Assembly (NCBI RefSeq): GCF_004364635.1
Contig: NZ_SOAX01000004.1
Coordinates: forward strand, 1 to 64,000
Direction: 5' to 3'
DNA length: 64,000 nucleotides
Source of the DNA: Halospina denitrificans
GTDB taxonomy: Bacteria > Pseudomonadota > Gammaproteobacteria > Pseudomonadales > Oleiphilaceae
Positions 18,102 to 24,637 of this stretch are shown here, piece after piece; within the stretch, counting starts at the first letter, position 1, and every line of letters begins with the position of its first letter. A program made the translations under genes and the position numbers. Below the pieces are notes generated by a model. That model saw nothing but the letters and a program-made list of their open reading frames with translations. It was not told the DNA's origin and did no database searches.

Positions 18102-18713
18102 TCAATGCAGGGTTTTCTCGTCCGGCTCGGGACGGTTGAATTCGGCGAAAACGTTCAGCACGCCAATACGAATGTACTCGCTTACTTCCTCGACCTCCCG
18201 ATCACCGTCCTCGCTGTCGTCCGCATCATGCTCGACCTGACTGATGGCCACAAAGTCCCGCATCAGCTCACGGATGTCGTCATCCGCCCGACTCAGCGCG
18301 TCCCCAGCCGCCCGGGCCATTCCCTCCAGAAAGCCCCGAACCCAGTTCGAGAGCGCTTCCAGGCGCTCCCCCAGGGGTGCCTGCTCGGGCGGCAGCAGCA
18401 GCCGGAAGTCCATGTCCTCCGACTGCAGTGCCGCCAGATTGGCGGCGTAGAACGCATGCAGTAACGCCCTTGGGGTCGGCTGGTCCTCAACGGCATCATT
18501 GAGCAATTGATCGCATCCCAGATGCTCCAGGGCCAGTGCCTCCCAGCGGTCAGAGGACAGGCGCTCGCCTGCGGCAAGCTCCCCGGTCAGAAGACCATGC
18601 AGTTCGCTGGGATGGTTAATGGCACTGTGACGGGTGTGAAGGTCCGACCACAGGTCAAAGTCATAGAGTGTTTCCTGTAACCGGGCCTGGTCGTTGTCGT
18701 CGATATCGCTCAT
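18102..18713 (-). CDS. ygfB: YgfB/YecA (UPF0149) family protein
   Basis: 203-residue acidic helical protein with the HPSELHGLLTG motif near residues 36-46 and the W---FL-GM segment near 136-142 that define UPF0149. In Pseudomonas aeruginosa YgfB modulates AlpA-dependent autolysis genes and beta-lactam resistance; whether that holds here is unknown. It is the first gene of the ygfB-pepP-ubiH-ubiI operon, with 13 bases to pepP. Confidence 0.9.
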   Translation of the reverse strand: MSDIDDNDQARLQETLYDFDLWSDLHTRHSAINHPSELHGLLTGELAAGERLSSDRWEALALEHLGCDQLLNDAVEDQPTPRALLHAFYAANLAALQSEDMDFRLLLPPEQAPLGERLEALSNWVRGFLEGMARAAGDALSRADDDIRELMRDFVAISQVEHDADDSEDGDREVEEVSEYIRIGVLNVFAEFNRPEPDEKTLH

Positions 18714-18794
18714 TCGGCAGTCTGCTCCTGTACGCTGCTCATCGCCCTCAGTGCGCTAGACTAGCATGATGGACAAGGCTGTCGTACCCACAAA

Positions 18795-18823
18795 TTGACC
18801 GCTCCACGGGAGCGGCCTATAGT
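18795..18823 (+). promoter_or_regulatory. Sigma-70 promoter of the coiled-coil/zapA operon with palindromic spacer
   Basis: TTGACC at 18795-18800 and TATAGT at 18818-18823 are exactly 17 bases apart. The spacer holds an inverted repeat, CCGCTCC at 18799-18805 and GGAGCGG at 18809-18815, which could be an operator. The next gene starts 33 bases after the -10. Confidence 0.65.
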
Positions 18824-18856
18824 GAATCGCAAGAGGCGATCCCGGAGACGCGTACC

Positions 18857-19063
18857 ATGGAGCAGTCGGAACTGGAAGCGCTGGCCGCGCGAATCGATCA
18901 GCTGATCGAACGCAACCGCCAGCTCTCCGCAGAAAACGCACGCCTGCGCCAGGCCCAGGAGGAATGGCAGCAGGAGCGCGTGCAGTTAATGCAGAAAAAC
19001 GACATGGCGCGTCACCGGATTGAAGCCATGATAACCCGCCTCAGATCCCTGGAGCATCACTGA
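18857..19063 (+). CDS. Small coiled-coil protein, TIGR02449 family (ZapB-like)
   Basis: 68 residues that read as one long parallel coiled coil with heptads of L/I and Q/R/E and no other domain. The family is found directly upstream of zapA in gammaproteobacteria and is often compared with the divisome protein ZapB. The stop at 19061-19063 overlaps the zapA ATG, so the two are translated together. A role in Z-ring organisation with ZapA is the likely reading, not proven. Confidence 0.88.
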   Translation: MEQSELEALAARIDQLIERNRQLSAENARLRQAQEEWQQERVQLMQKNDMARHRIEAMITRLRSLEHH

Positions 19064-19362
19064 TGTCCGAGAAGGAAACGGTCGCCGTCAATATACTGGA
19101 CAAGGAATACCTGGTCGCCAGCCCTGAAGAGGAAAAGGGCGGGCTGGAACAGTCCGCGCGCTACCTGGATGAAAAAATGCGTGAAATCCGCGCCAACGGA
19201 CGTGTGTTCGGCACCGAGCGTATTGCCGTGATGGCCGCGCTCAATATTACCCACGAACTGCTGCAACGCAGTGATATGCCGGCTTCCGCGGAAGCGACGC
19301 TCCAGGAAATCGACCGTCGGGTTTCCGAGGCACTGGAAAACAGCCACAAGGAAACCGGCTGA
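19063..19362 (+). CDS. zapA: Cell division protein ZapA
   Basis: 99 residues: an N-terminal VNILDKEYLVASPEEE beta segment with a short helix that makes the ZapA dimer head, and a C-terminal coiled coil. ZapA binds and cross-links FtsZ filaments at midcell. It is followed by 6S RNA and fau, a neighbourhood conserved in gammaproteobacteria. Confidence 0.93.
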   Translation: MSEKETVAVNILDKEYLVASPEEEKGGLEQSARYLDEKMREIRANGRVFGTERIAVMAALNITHELLQRSDMPASAEATLQEIDRRVSEALENSHKETG

Positions 19363-19369
19363 ATCCCCG

Positions 19370-19400
19370 TTGCAAACGCCCCCCATAATCGGCCTATAAT
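19370..19400 (+). promoter_or_regulatory. 6S RNA promoter
   Basis: A perfect TATAAT lies at 19395-19400, with TTGCAA at 19370-19375 as the probable -35, 19 bases apart. It sits just after zapA and about 8 bases before the predicted 5' end of 6S RNA. Confidence 0.6.
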
Positions 19401-19407
19401 TAGGTCA

Positions 19408-19589
19408 GCTCTCTGGGCTGTGCGATTACCGGATGTTGTCCTCGAGCCGATGCATACTCAATAAGGGGGCCTCTCCCTGGTGATGTGAGCAAGTCCTCCA
19501 TGCAGAGGAAAGCCTGATTCACCATTCAGCGACCCCCGCCTTGGACTCTAGGGTTCAAGGGCAGAATCCGGAACGGCAGCCCGGGGGGT
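19408..19589 (+). ncRNA. ssrS: 6S RNA
   Basis: The RNA holds sigma-70 RNA polymerase in stationary phase by mimicking an open promoter. About 182 bases lie between zapA and fau, the standard place. The closing stem pairs CTCTGGGCTG near 19411-19420 with CAGCCCGGGG near 19578-19587. The interior carries the hallmark GAGCCGAT motif after the 5' strand, and CTTGGACTCTAGGGTTCAAGGG-type sequence near 19539-19562, close to the CCAAGGGTTCAAGGG of E. coli 6S. The exact ends are estimated. Confidence 0.88.
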
Positions 19590-19630
19590 TTTATACCCTC
19601 CGCATCCCTGTAACGCAGACGAGCAACCTC

Positions 19631-20245
19631 ATGTCCCGCAGTCAATTGAGACGGGAGCTGCGCCAAAGGCGTCGTGAGCTCACAAGACACCAGCAGCGCC
19701 AGGCCTCCAACGCTCTCTGTCACCACCTCAAAGCCAGTGCCGACGTAAAACGGGCGCGCCATCTTGCCCTTTACTGGCCCAACGACGGTGAAATCGACCC
19801 AAGCCCCTTCCAGGCCATTGCACGGACGCTGGGCAAGCAATGCTATCTCCCGGTCCTGCACCCGGTGCATCACAACCGGCTGTGGTTCCTTGAGTTCAAT
19901 GACGACACCCGCCTTGTCAGCAACCGCTTTGGAATACCCGAACCGGAAATCCGGCGCAACGGGTCACGGCCGGCCTGGGCGCTGGACCTGATCCTGATGC
20001 CGTTGGTTGGATTCACTGAAAGGGGGGACCGTCTGGGCATGGGAGGCGGCTTTTACGACCGCACCTTTGAGTTCCTGCATCATGCCGCCTGTCACAAACC
20101 AAAACTGATCGGACTGGCGCACGAATGCCAGCGGGTGCCAACGATGCCCACGGCGAGCTGGGATATTCCAATGGATGCCATCATCACCGACGGAGGGCAT
20201 TACTCGGTGCGTCACCGGTCACTGCTCCCGTCGGATGGCGAATAG
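19631..20245 (+). CDS. fau: 5-formyltetrahydrofolate cyclo-ligase
   Basis: 204 residues from the ATG at 19631; a longer frame to 19541 would run into 6S RNA and is rejected. It converts 5-formyl-THF to 5,10-methenyl-THF with ATP. The conserved C-terminal loop LGMGGGFYDR near residues 134-143 and the basic N-terminal helix SRSQLRRELRQRRREL are present. Its position after 6S RNA (ygfA in E. coli) supports the call. Confidence 0.95.
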   Translation: MSRSQLRRELRQRRRELTRHQQRQASNALCHHLKASADVKRARHLALYWPNDGEIDPSPFQAIARTLGKQCYLPVLHPVHHNRLWFLEFNDDTRLVSNRFGIPEPEIRRNGSRPAWALDLILMPLVGFTERGDRLGMGGGFYDRTFEFLHHAACHKPKLIGLAHECQRVPTMPTASWDIPMDAIITDGGHYSVRHRSLLPSDGE

Positions 20246-20259
20246 CTGGATAGGGACAG

Positions 20260-20427
20260 TCAGTTACTGCGCGCTGTGGCGTTCGGGGCGGCAATCCCCC
20301 CTGACATCTGCGCGGCTGACGTCGTGGAACGGTTATCCGAGGCCGCCAACGAGGTAATCCCGCTGATCAGAAGCCCCACCGCAAATACCATCACCAGAGT
20401 TCGAATCACATCGGGTCGGCGATTCAT
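20260..20427 (-). CDS. Small single-pass membrane protein, unknown function
   Basis: A 55-codon frame starts at the ATG at 20427 with a strong GGAGAAAG ribosome site 5 to 12 bases upstream. The protein is MNRRPDVIRT, then a hydrophobic helix of about 18 residues (11-28), then a polar Ser/Thr/Ala-rich tail of about 27 residues. A possible promoter (TTGTAA, 16 bases, TAGACT on the minus strand) lies about 110 bases upstream. It ends 14 bases past the convergent fau gene. I do not recognise the family; the layout suggests a real inner-membrane microprotein. Confidence 0.55.
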   Translation of the reverse strand: MNRRPDVIRTLVMVFAVGLLISGITSLAASDNRSTTSAAQMSGGIAAPNATARSN

Positions 20428-20600
20428 CGGTTGCTTTCTCCTGCCATTGTCCTGTTTTTTTCTTTTTAGGCGCCTTCAAACGCAGATCATTCAAGGACCT
20501 ACGCGCTACTCTTCGGACGTTAGGAGAAAGTCTAACAGCAATAGAAGTTTTTACAATTTAAAGAGGTTTTGAAATATTAGCGTTTTGTAACGCATTATTG

Positions 20601-20618
20601 CCGGGGAACAGGCCCCGG
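20601..20618 (-). terminator. Hairpin after ilvA
   Basis: CCGGGG at 20601-20606 pairs with CCCCGG at 20613-20618, directly after the ilvA stop on the minus strand. The following minus-strand sequence is mixed A/T rather than a T run, so termination may be partial. A second short stem GCGTT-ttgt-AACGC lies at 20580-20593. The AT-rich stretch 20520-20600 holds no gene. Confidence 0.4.
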
Positions 20619-22136
20619 TTACTTTCCCAGAAAAAGCCGATAGGCCGGATCATCACTGATTTCTTCGTACTCAAACCCAATATCGTCCAGCATCGCGCGG
20701 AAATCAGGCATCTCCGCATCCTCAACCTCGGCTCCCATAAGTACTCGGCTGTAGGCCGCACCATGGTTACGATAATGAAACATGGAGATATTCCAGCGGC
20801 TGCCCAGTGACATCAGGAACCCGATCAGCGCGCCCGGGCGCTCAGGAAAGGTGAACTGGAAAACCTTTTCATTGGTCACCGAAGGCGCATGCCCCCCGAC
20901 CATGTGGCGGATATGCTGCTTGGCCAGGTCATTGTCCGTCAGGTCCAGAACAGGGTACTCCAGGTCCTCCAGTTCCGTGACCAGCTCATTGCGGCCAAGA
21001 CCGCCGGACTGGATCTGGACCCCGACGAAGATATGCGCCTCCTCCGGCGAGGAATAGCGGTAATTGAATTCGGTGATGCTGCGCTTGTGCAACGCCTGGA
21101 TGAACTGCCGGAAACTGCCGGGGCGCTCCGGGATGGTCACGGCCAGAATCGCCTCGCGCTGTTCCCCCACCTCGGTGCGCTCGGAAATGTAGCGCAGCCG
21201 GTCAAAGTTCATGTTCGCACCGCTGAGCACGCTGATCAGGTTCACATCCTCAACGCCTTCGCGCTGGACATACTTCTTCATCCCGGCAACGGAAAGCGCG
21301 CCGGCCGGCTCCTGAATGGAACGGGTGTCCTCGAAAACATCCTTGATCGCCGCGCAGATCTCGTCGGTGGTCACGGTGACCACCTCGTCAACGTGATCCT
21401 TACAGATATCCCAGGTGTGCTGGCCGATCTGCTTCACCGCCACGCCATCCGCGAAGATCCCGACCTGGGGCAGGACGACCCGCTCCCCTGCCTTGAGTGC
21501 CTCGGACAGGCAGGCGGAATCCTCGGGCTCGACGCCGATGACCCGGGTTTCCGGGCGCAGATACTTGATATAGGCCGCCATCCCGGCAATCAGACCACCG
21601 CCGCCCACGGGGATGAATACCGCATGGATCGGCTTAGTGAACTGCCAGAGCAACTCCATGGCCACGGTTCCCTGCCCCGCGATGGTGTCCGGATCGTCAT
21701 AGGGGTGGATATAGGTGTAGCCGAAGGTCTCGATCTGCTCCTGGGCATAGGCCGCCGCCTCGTCGAAGGCATCGCCGATGAGCACCACTTCCGCGCCACT
21801 GTCGCGGACGGAATTCACCTTGATCTCGGGTGTGGTGCGGGGCATGACGATGGTGGCATGAATCCCCAGCCGGGTAGCCGCCAACGCCACACCCTGGGCA
21901 TGGTTTCCGGCAGAGGCCGCGATGACGCCCTTGGCCTTCTGCTCATCCGTCAGCTGGGAAATCTTGTTGTAGGCGCCACGCAGCTTGAACGAAAACACGG
22001 GCTGCAGATCTTCCCGCTTGAAGAAAACATTGTTCCCGAAGCGCCGCGTCAGATTACGGGCCTGGCTGACGGGCGATTCAATCGCCACGTCATAGACGCG
22101 TGCGTCGAGAATTTTCTTGATGTATCGCTCAGGCAT
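20619..22136 (-). CDS. ilvA: Threonine ammonia-lyase, biosynthetic
   Basis: 505 residues. The N-terminal 320 are the PLP-dependent fold II catalytic domain, with the PLP lysine in FKLRGAYNK near residue 50, the SAGNHAQG loop near 75 and the glycine loop PVGGGGL near 177. Two C-terminal ACT-like regulatory domains (about 325-500) mark the isoleucine-inhibited biosynthetic form. It makes 2-oxobutanoate for isoleucine. In Pseudomonas it neighbours rpiA; here the two are separated by the nos block. Confidence 0.96.
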   Translation of the reverse strand: MPERYIKKILDARVYDVAIESPVSQARNLTRRFGNNVFFKREDLQPVFSFKLRGAYNKISQLTDEQKAKGVIAASAGNHAQGVALAATRLGIHATIVMPRTTPEIKVNSVRDSGAEVVLIGDAFDEAAAYAQEQIETFGYTYIHPYDDPDTIAGQGTVAMELLWQFTKPIHAVFIPVGGGGLIAGMAAYIKYLRPETRVIGVEPEDSACLSEALKAGERVVLPQVGIFADGVAVKQIGQHTWDICKDHVDEVVTVTTDEICAAIKDVFEDTRSIQEPAGALSVAGMKKYVQREGVEDVNLISVLSGANMNFDRLRYISERTEVGEQREAILAVTIPERPGSFRQFIQALHKRSITEFNYRYSSPEEAHIFVGVQIQSGGLGRNELVTELEDLEYPVLDLTDNDLAKQHIRHMVGGHAPSVTNEKVFQFTFPERPGALIGFLMSLGSRWNISMFHYRNHGAAYSRVLMGAEVEDAEMPDFRAMLDDIGFEYEEISDDPAYRLFLGK

Positions 22137-22256
22137 GACGGAGGCTCTTTTCGATGGACCGCGGAAAGCCTCTCAGTGTAAGGATCAGGCAGGTGGGACG
22201 TCCATGTTAAATCCCGCCATTTGCGGCCAGAGGCACGAAAATGGCGGGACCTCGCT

Positions 22257-22580
22257 TTACAGGGTTTCGCTGAGCATATAATCGACAGCGTTTTTCACTT
22301 CCTGCTCGGAGCAGTCAGCGCATGTCCCCTTAGGCGGCATGGCGCGGATGCCACTGATGGAATTTTCGTACAGGGTTTCCTTGCCCTTATCCAGACGATC
22401 ACCCCAGCTCTCGGCATCACCGATCTTGGGGGCACCCGCTGCACCTGAGTCGTGACAGGCCGTGCAGTTATTGGAGTAGACTTCCTCGCCGGACCGCTCA
22501 TCCTGGGCCAGCGCCGTGGTGGCGGCCCCCATAAGGACGATGGCGCCAAGGGTTGCAATCGGTTTGACGGTTGCCTTCAT
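22257..22580 (-). CDS. Cytochrome c5-type monohaem cytochrome
   Basis: 107 residues with a signal peptide (about 1-25, ending ALAQ), one CTACH haem site near 39-43 and a distal methionine in RAMPPKG near 80. It is periplasmic. A second cysteine pair, CADC near 88-91, is typical of the c5 group. It lies at the ilvA-side edge of the nos block and has an FNR-like box upstream, so it may carry electrons in anaerobic respiration, for example to NosZ. Confidence 0.88.
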   Translation of the reverse strand: MKATVKPIATLGAIVLMGAATTALAQDERSGEEVYSNNCTACHDSGAAGAPKIGDAESWGDRLDKGKETLYENSISGIRAMPPKGTCADCSEQEVKNAVDYMLSETL

Positions 22581-22656
22581 AACAGCTCCTTTATTTGTAA
22601 TTAATCAAATGCACTATCTGTTTTGTACATTCTATAGGGTCCGCCATTCAAGTACA

Positions 22657-22670
22657 TTGATGTACCGCAA
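22657..22670 (-). promoter_or_regulatory. FNR/DNR-like box of the cytochrome c gene
   Basis: On the minus strand this reads TTGCG-GTAC-ATCAA, against the FNR consensus TTGAT-N4-ATCAA: the right half is perfect and the left is 3 of 5. A minus-strand -10, TATAGA at 22636-22631, places the start of transcription near 22624, about 40 bases from the box centre, the class II activator position. Confidence 0.55.
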
Positions 22671-22706
22671 CAACGCCCTGCCATTTTCCAAATAATTCGC
22701 GAGCAC

Positions 22707-23684
22707 TCACCCGTCATTCAGCCGGTATTTCCTGAGGCGATACAGGAAAGTATCCCTTGTCATCCCGAGGAGCTGCGCAGCCCTGCTACGGTTCCCCCCG
22801 GAGCGGGCCAGGGCCTGCTGAATCAGGTTGATCTCCACATGTTCAAGACTAACCCCCTCGGGCGGCAAATGCACCCCCAGCTGGTCTTCCGCCGCACAGG
22901 TATCGGCCAGCCACGCACCCGGAATATCAGCCGGATGAATGGTTCTTCCAGGCATCAGCACCACACAGCGTTCTACCAGGTTTTTCAGCTCACGCACGTT
23001 ACCGGGCCACGTGTATCGAACAAACCGTTTCAGCGCCGCATCCGCAAAGACCGGCTTCTCCACGTCATGCTGAGCGGTCAGTTCATCCAGAAAATGCCCC
23101 AGCAGCAACCGGATATCACCGGTCCGTTCCCTGAGAGGCGGCAATTCGAGTGGTATCACGTTGAGCCGGTAATAGAGATCCGACCGGAAGCGCCCCTGAG
23201 CGGCCAGGGCTGAAAGATCCTGGTGGGTGGCCGCCAGGATTCGCACATCCAGTTTTTCAGGCCGGCCGGATCCAAGGCGCTGGCACTCGCCCTGCTCCAG
23301 AAAACGCAGGAGCTTGCCCTGCCCCGCCAGGGAGAGTTCCGCAATTTCGTCCAGAAACAGCGTACCGCCCTCTGCCTGGTGGACGAAGCCCGTTGCGTCC
23401 CTCTCAGCGCCCGTAAAAGCGCCCTTCCAGTAGCCGAAAAGCTCCGCCTCGACCAGTTCCGAGGGCAGCGCGGCGCAGTTCACCGGCACCCAGGGGCCTG
23501 CGTGGCGGCGACTCGATTGATGGACACCGCGGGCGAGCAGCTCCTTGCCAGTACCACTCTCCCCGGTTATCAGTGCCGTTGCATCCGTGGCCGCCACCAG
23601 TGCTGCAGACCGCAGCACGCTCTGCAGCTCGGGTGAATTACCCCCGAGAAGCGGAAAGGAATCACTACTGAACATCGCAACCAT
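22707..23684 (-). CDS. Sigma-54-dependent activator without a sensor domain (PspF-like layout)
   Basis: 325 residues. The AAA+ domain begins after only about 15 residues, so no receiver, GAF or PAS domain precedes it. Walker A GESGTGKE lies near 40-47, the sigma-54-contacting GAFTGA near 89-94, Walker B LFLDEIAEL near 111-119. A C-terminal Fis-type helix-turn-helix ends with RDTFLYRLRKY. Such proteins open promoters bound by sigma-54 polymerase and are controlled by a partner protein rather than by their own domain. A sigma-54 promoter lies nearby at 24581. The start at 23684 is chosen for a complete domain. Confidence 0.88.
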   Translation of the reverse strand: MVAMFSSDSFPLLGGNSPELQSVLRSAALVAATDATALITGESGTGKELLARGVHQSSRRHAGPWVPVNCAALPSELVEAELFGYWKGAFTGAERDATGFVHQAEGGTLFLDEIAELSLAGQGKLLRFLEQGECQRLGSGRPEKLDVRILAATHQDLSALAAQGRFRSDLYYRLNVIPLELPPLRERTGDIRLLLGHFLDELTAQHDVEKPVFADAALKRFVRYTWPGNVRELKNLVERCVVLMPGRTIHPADIPGAWLADTCAAEDQLGVHLPPEGVSLEHVEINLIQQALARSGGNRSRAAQLLGMTRDTFLYRLRKYRLNDG

Positions 23685-23723
23685 CCTGATATAACCCGTT
23701 AAAACCGTTCCCGACCTGTCCAG

Positions 23724-24404
23724 TTACTGCCCCGGAGCAAGCGCCATAGGCACCACAGCCAGCCCTATAATCAGTATCCCGGCAACCTGGCGGAACAGCG
23801 GCCGGCTCATGACACGGCTCACCCGCTCGGCCATGAAGCCCACCAGAAGCAGCGTGGGAATGGTTCCCAGCCCGAAAAACAACATAACGCCCATGCCCTG
23901 CCACACCGACCCCGTGCTCAGGCTGTACACCAGCGCCGAGTACACCAGGCCGCAGGGCAACCAGCCCCAGACAAGCCCGAAGCCGAATGCCTGGGGCAAT
24001 GAACGAACCGGCAGAAGGCGGCGCCCTATCGGCTCCAGCCGCCGCCACAATGGGTGCCCCATGGACTCAACCCAGGCGAAGCGTGGGAACCAGCCGCCAA
24101 TGTAGAGCCCCAGCATTACCAGAAACACCGCGCCTACCGCGCGCATGACCAGCGCACTGCCAGCACCAGCCAGGTCCTGGAACACAGCCGCGCCACCGGC
24201 CACCAGTGCGCCGGCCAGCACATAACTGCTGATCCGCCCCAGATGATAGTGCAGGCTGAACAGCACAAACTGCGCGCGGTTCTGGCGGATCCCCGGAGTC
24301 AGGCTGTAGGTCAGTGCGCCGACGATACCGCCGCACATGCCCACACAGTGGGTGCTGCTGACGAGCCCGAGCACAAAGGCCGTTGTCCAATCCGTCCACC
24401 ACAT
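23724..24404 (-). CDS. UreH/TauE-SafE-type membrane protein, probable metal-linked
   Basis: 226 residues with six or so membrane helices and the motif STHCVGMCGG near residues 16-25. This marks the UreH/DsbD-like branch of this fold, often annotated as sulfite exporter TauE/SafE. Members with this motif cluster with cytochrome oxidase assembly and copper genes. Set between a sigma-54 activator and a copper receptor it more likely moves or delivers copper than sulfite; this is inference. It is divergent from the receptor gene across about 230 bases. Confidence 0.75.
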   Translation of the reverse strand: MWWTDWTTAFVLGLVSSTHCVGMCGGIVGALTYSLTPGIRQNRAQFVLFSLHYHLGRISSYVLAGALVAGGAAVFQDLAGAGSALVMRAVGAVFLVMLGLYIGGWFPRFAWVESMGHPLWRRLEPIGRRLLPVRSLPQAFGFGLVWGWLPCGLVYSALVYSLSTGSVWQGMGVMLFFGLGTIPTLLLVGFMAERVSRVMSRPLFRQVAGILIIGLAVVPMALAPGQ

Positions 24405-24451
24405 CCTACACAGCTCCCGGGGCTGGAGACTTAAGGAATATCAACGACTGC

Positions 24452-24482
24452 GTGAAATCCCACAGCCAGCAGGGCATTTCAC
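24452..24482. promoter_or_regulatory. Imperfect inverted repeat, candidate enhancer site
   Basis: GTGAAAT at 24452-24458 is the exact reverse complement of ATTTCAC at 24476-24482, and the repeat extends inward by CCC/GGG with one bulged base. Its centre lies about 140 bases upstream of the start expected from the sigma-54 promoter at 24581, the usual distance for an activator-binding site. It could also serve the divergent gene at 24404. Confidence 0.4.
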
Positions 24483-24580
24483 ACAGCCCACCCGAGCTGC
24501 ACCCAGGGGACAGGACCAGGCGCCTCCACAAAATCGTTCAATTCCAGCCACCTGAGGCATTCGGAAACAGATCGCAGACC

Positions 24581-24596
24581 TGGCTCGCCTTTTGCT
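24581..24596 (+). promoter_or_regulatory. Sigma-54 (-24/-12) promoter of the copper receptor gene
   Basis: TGGCTC-GCCTT-TTGCT fits the TGGCAC-N5-TTGCW consensus with one change, and has the required GG-N10-GC spacing (82-83 and 94-95). The start of transcription should fall near 24607, leaving about 30 bases to the ATG at 24638. An orphan sigma-54 activator is encoded 0.9 kb away. Confidence 0.65.
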
Positions 24597-24637
24597 GCCG
24601 CTGACGCACAACCGTTTCAACTACTATGGAGCATCCG

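Noticed and set aside
19541-19630. Longer N-terminus for fau
   Set aside because: This part is the 3' strand of 6S RNA, and the family N-terminus begins at the ATG at 19631.
22595-22608. TTGTA-ATTA-ATCAA, FNR-like on the minus strand
   Set aside because: Only 15 bases before the cytochrome start codon, too close to act as an activator site; kept only as a possible repression site in the findings.
24431-24444. TTAAG-GAAT-ATCAA, weak FNR-like sequence upstream of the copper receptor
   Set aside because: The left half matches 2 of 5 and the position fits neither divergent gene; the sigma-54 promoter explains the region better.
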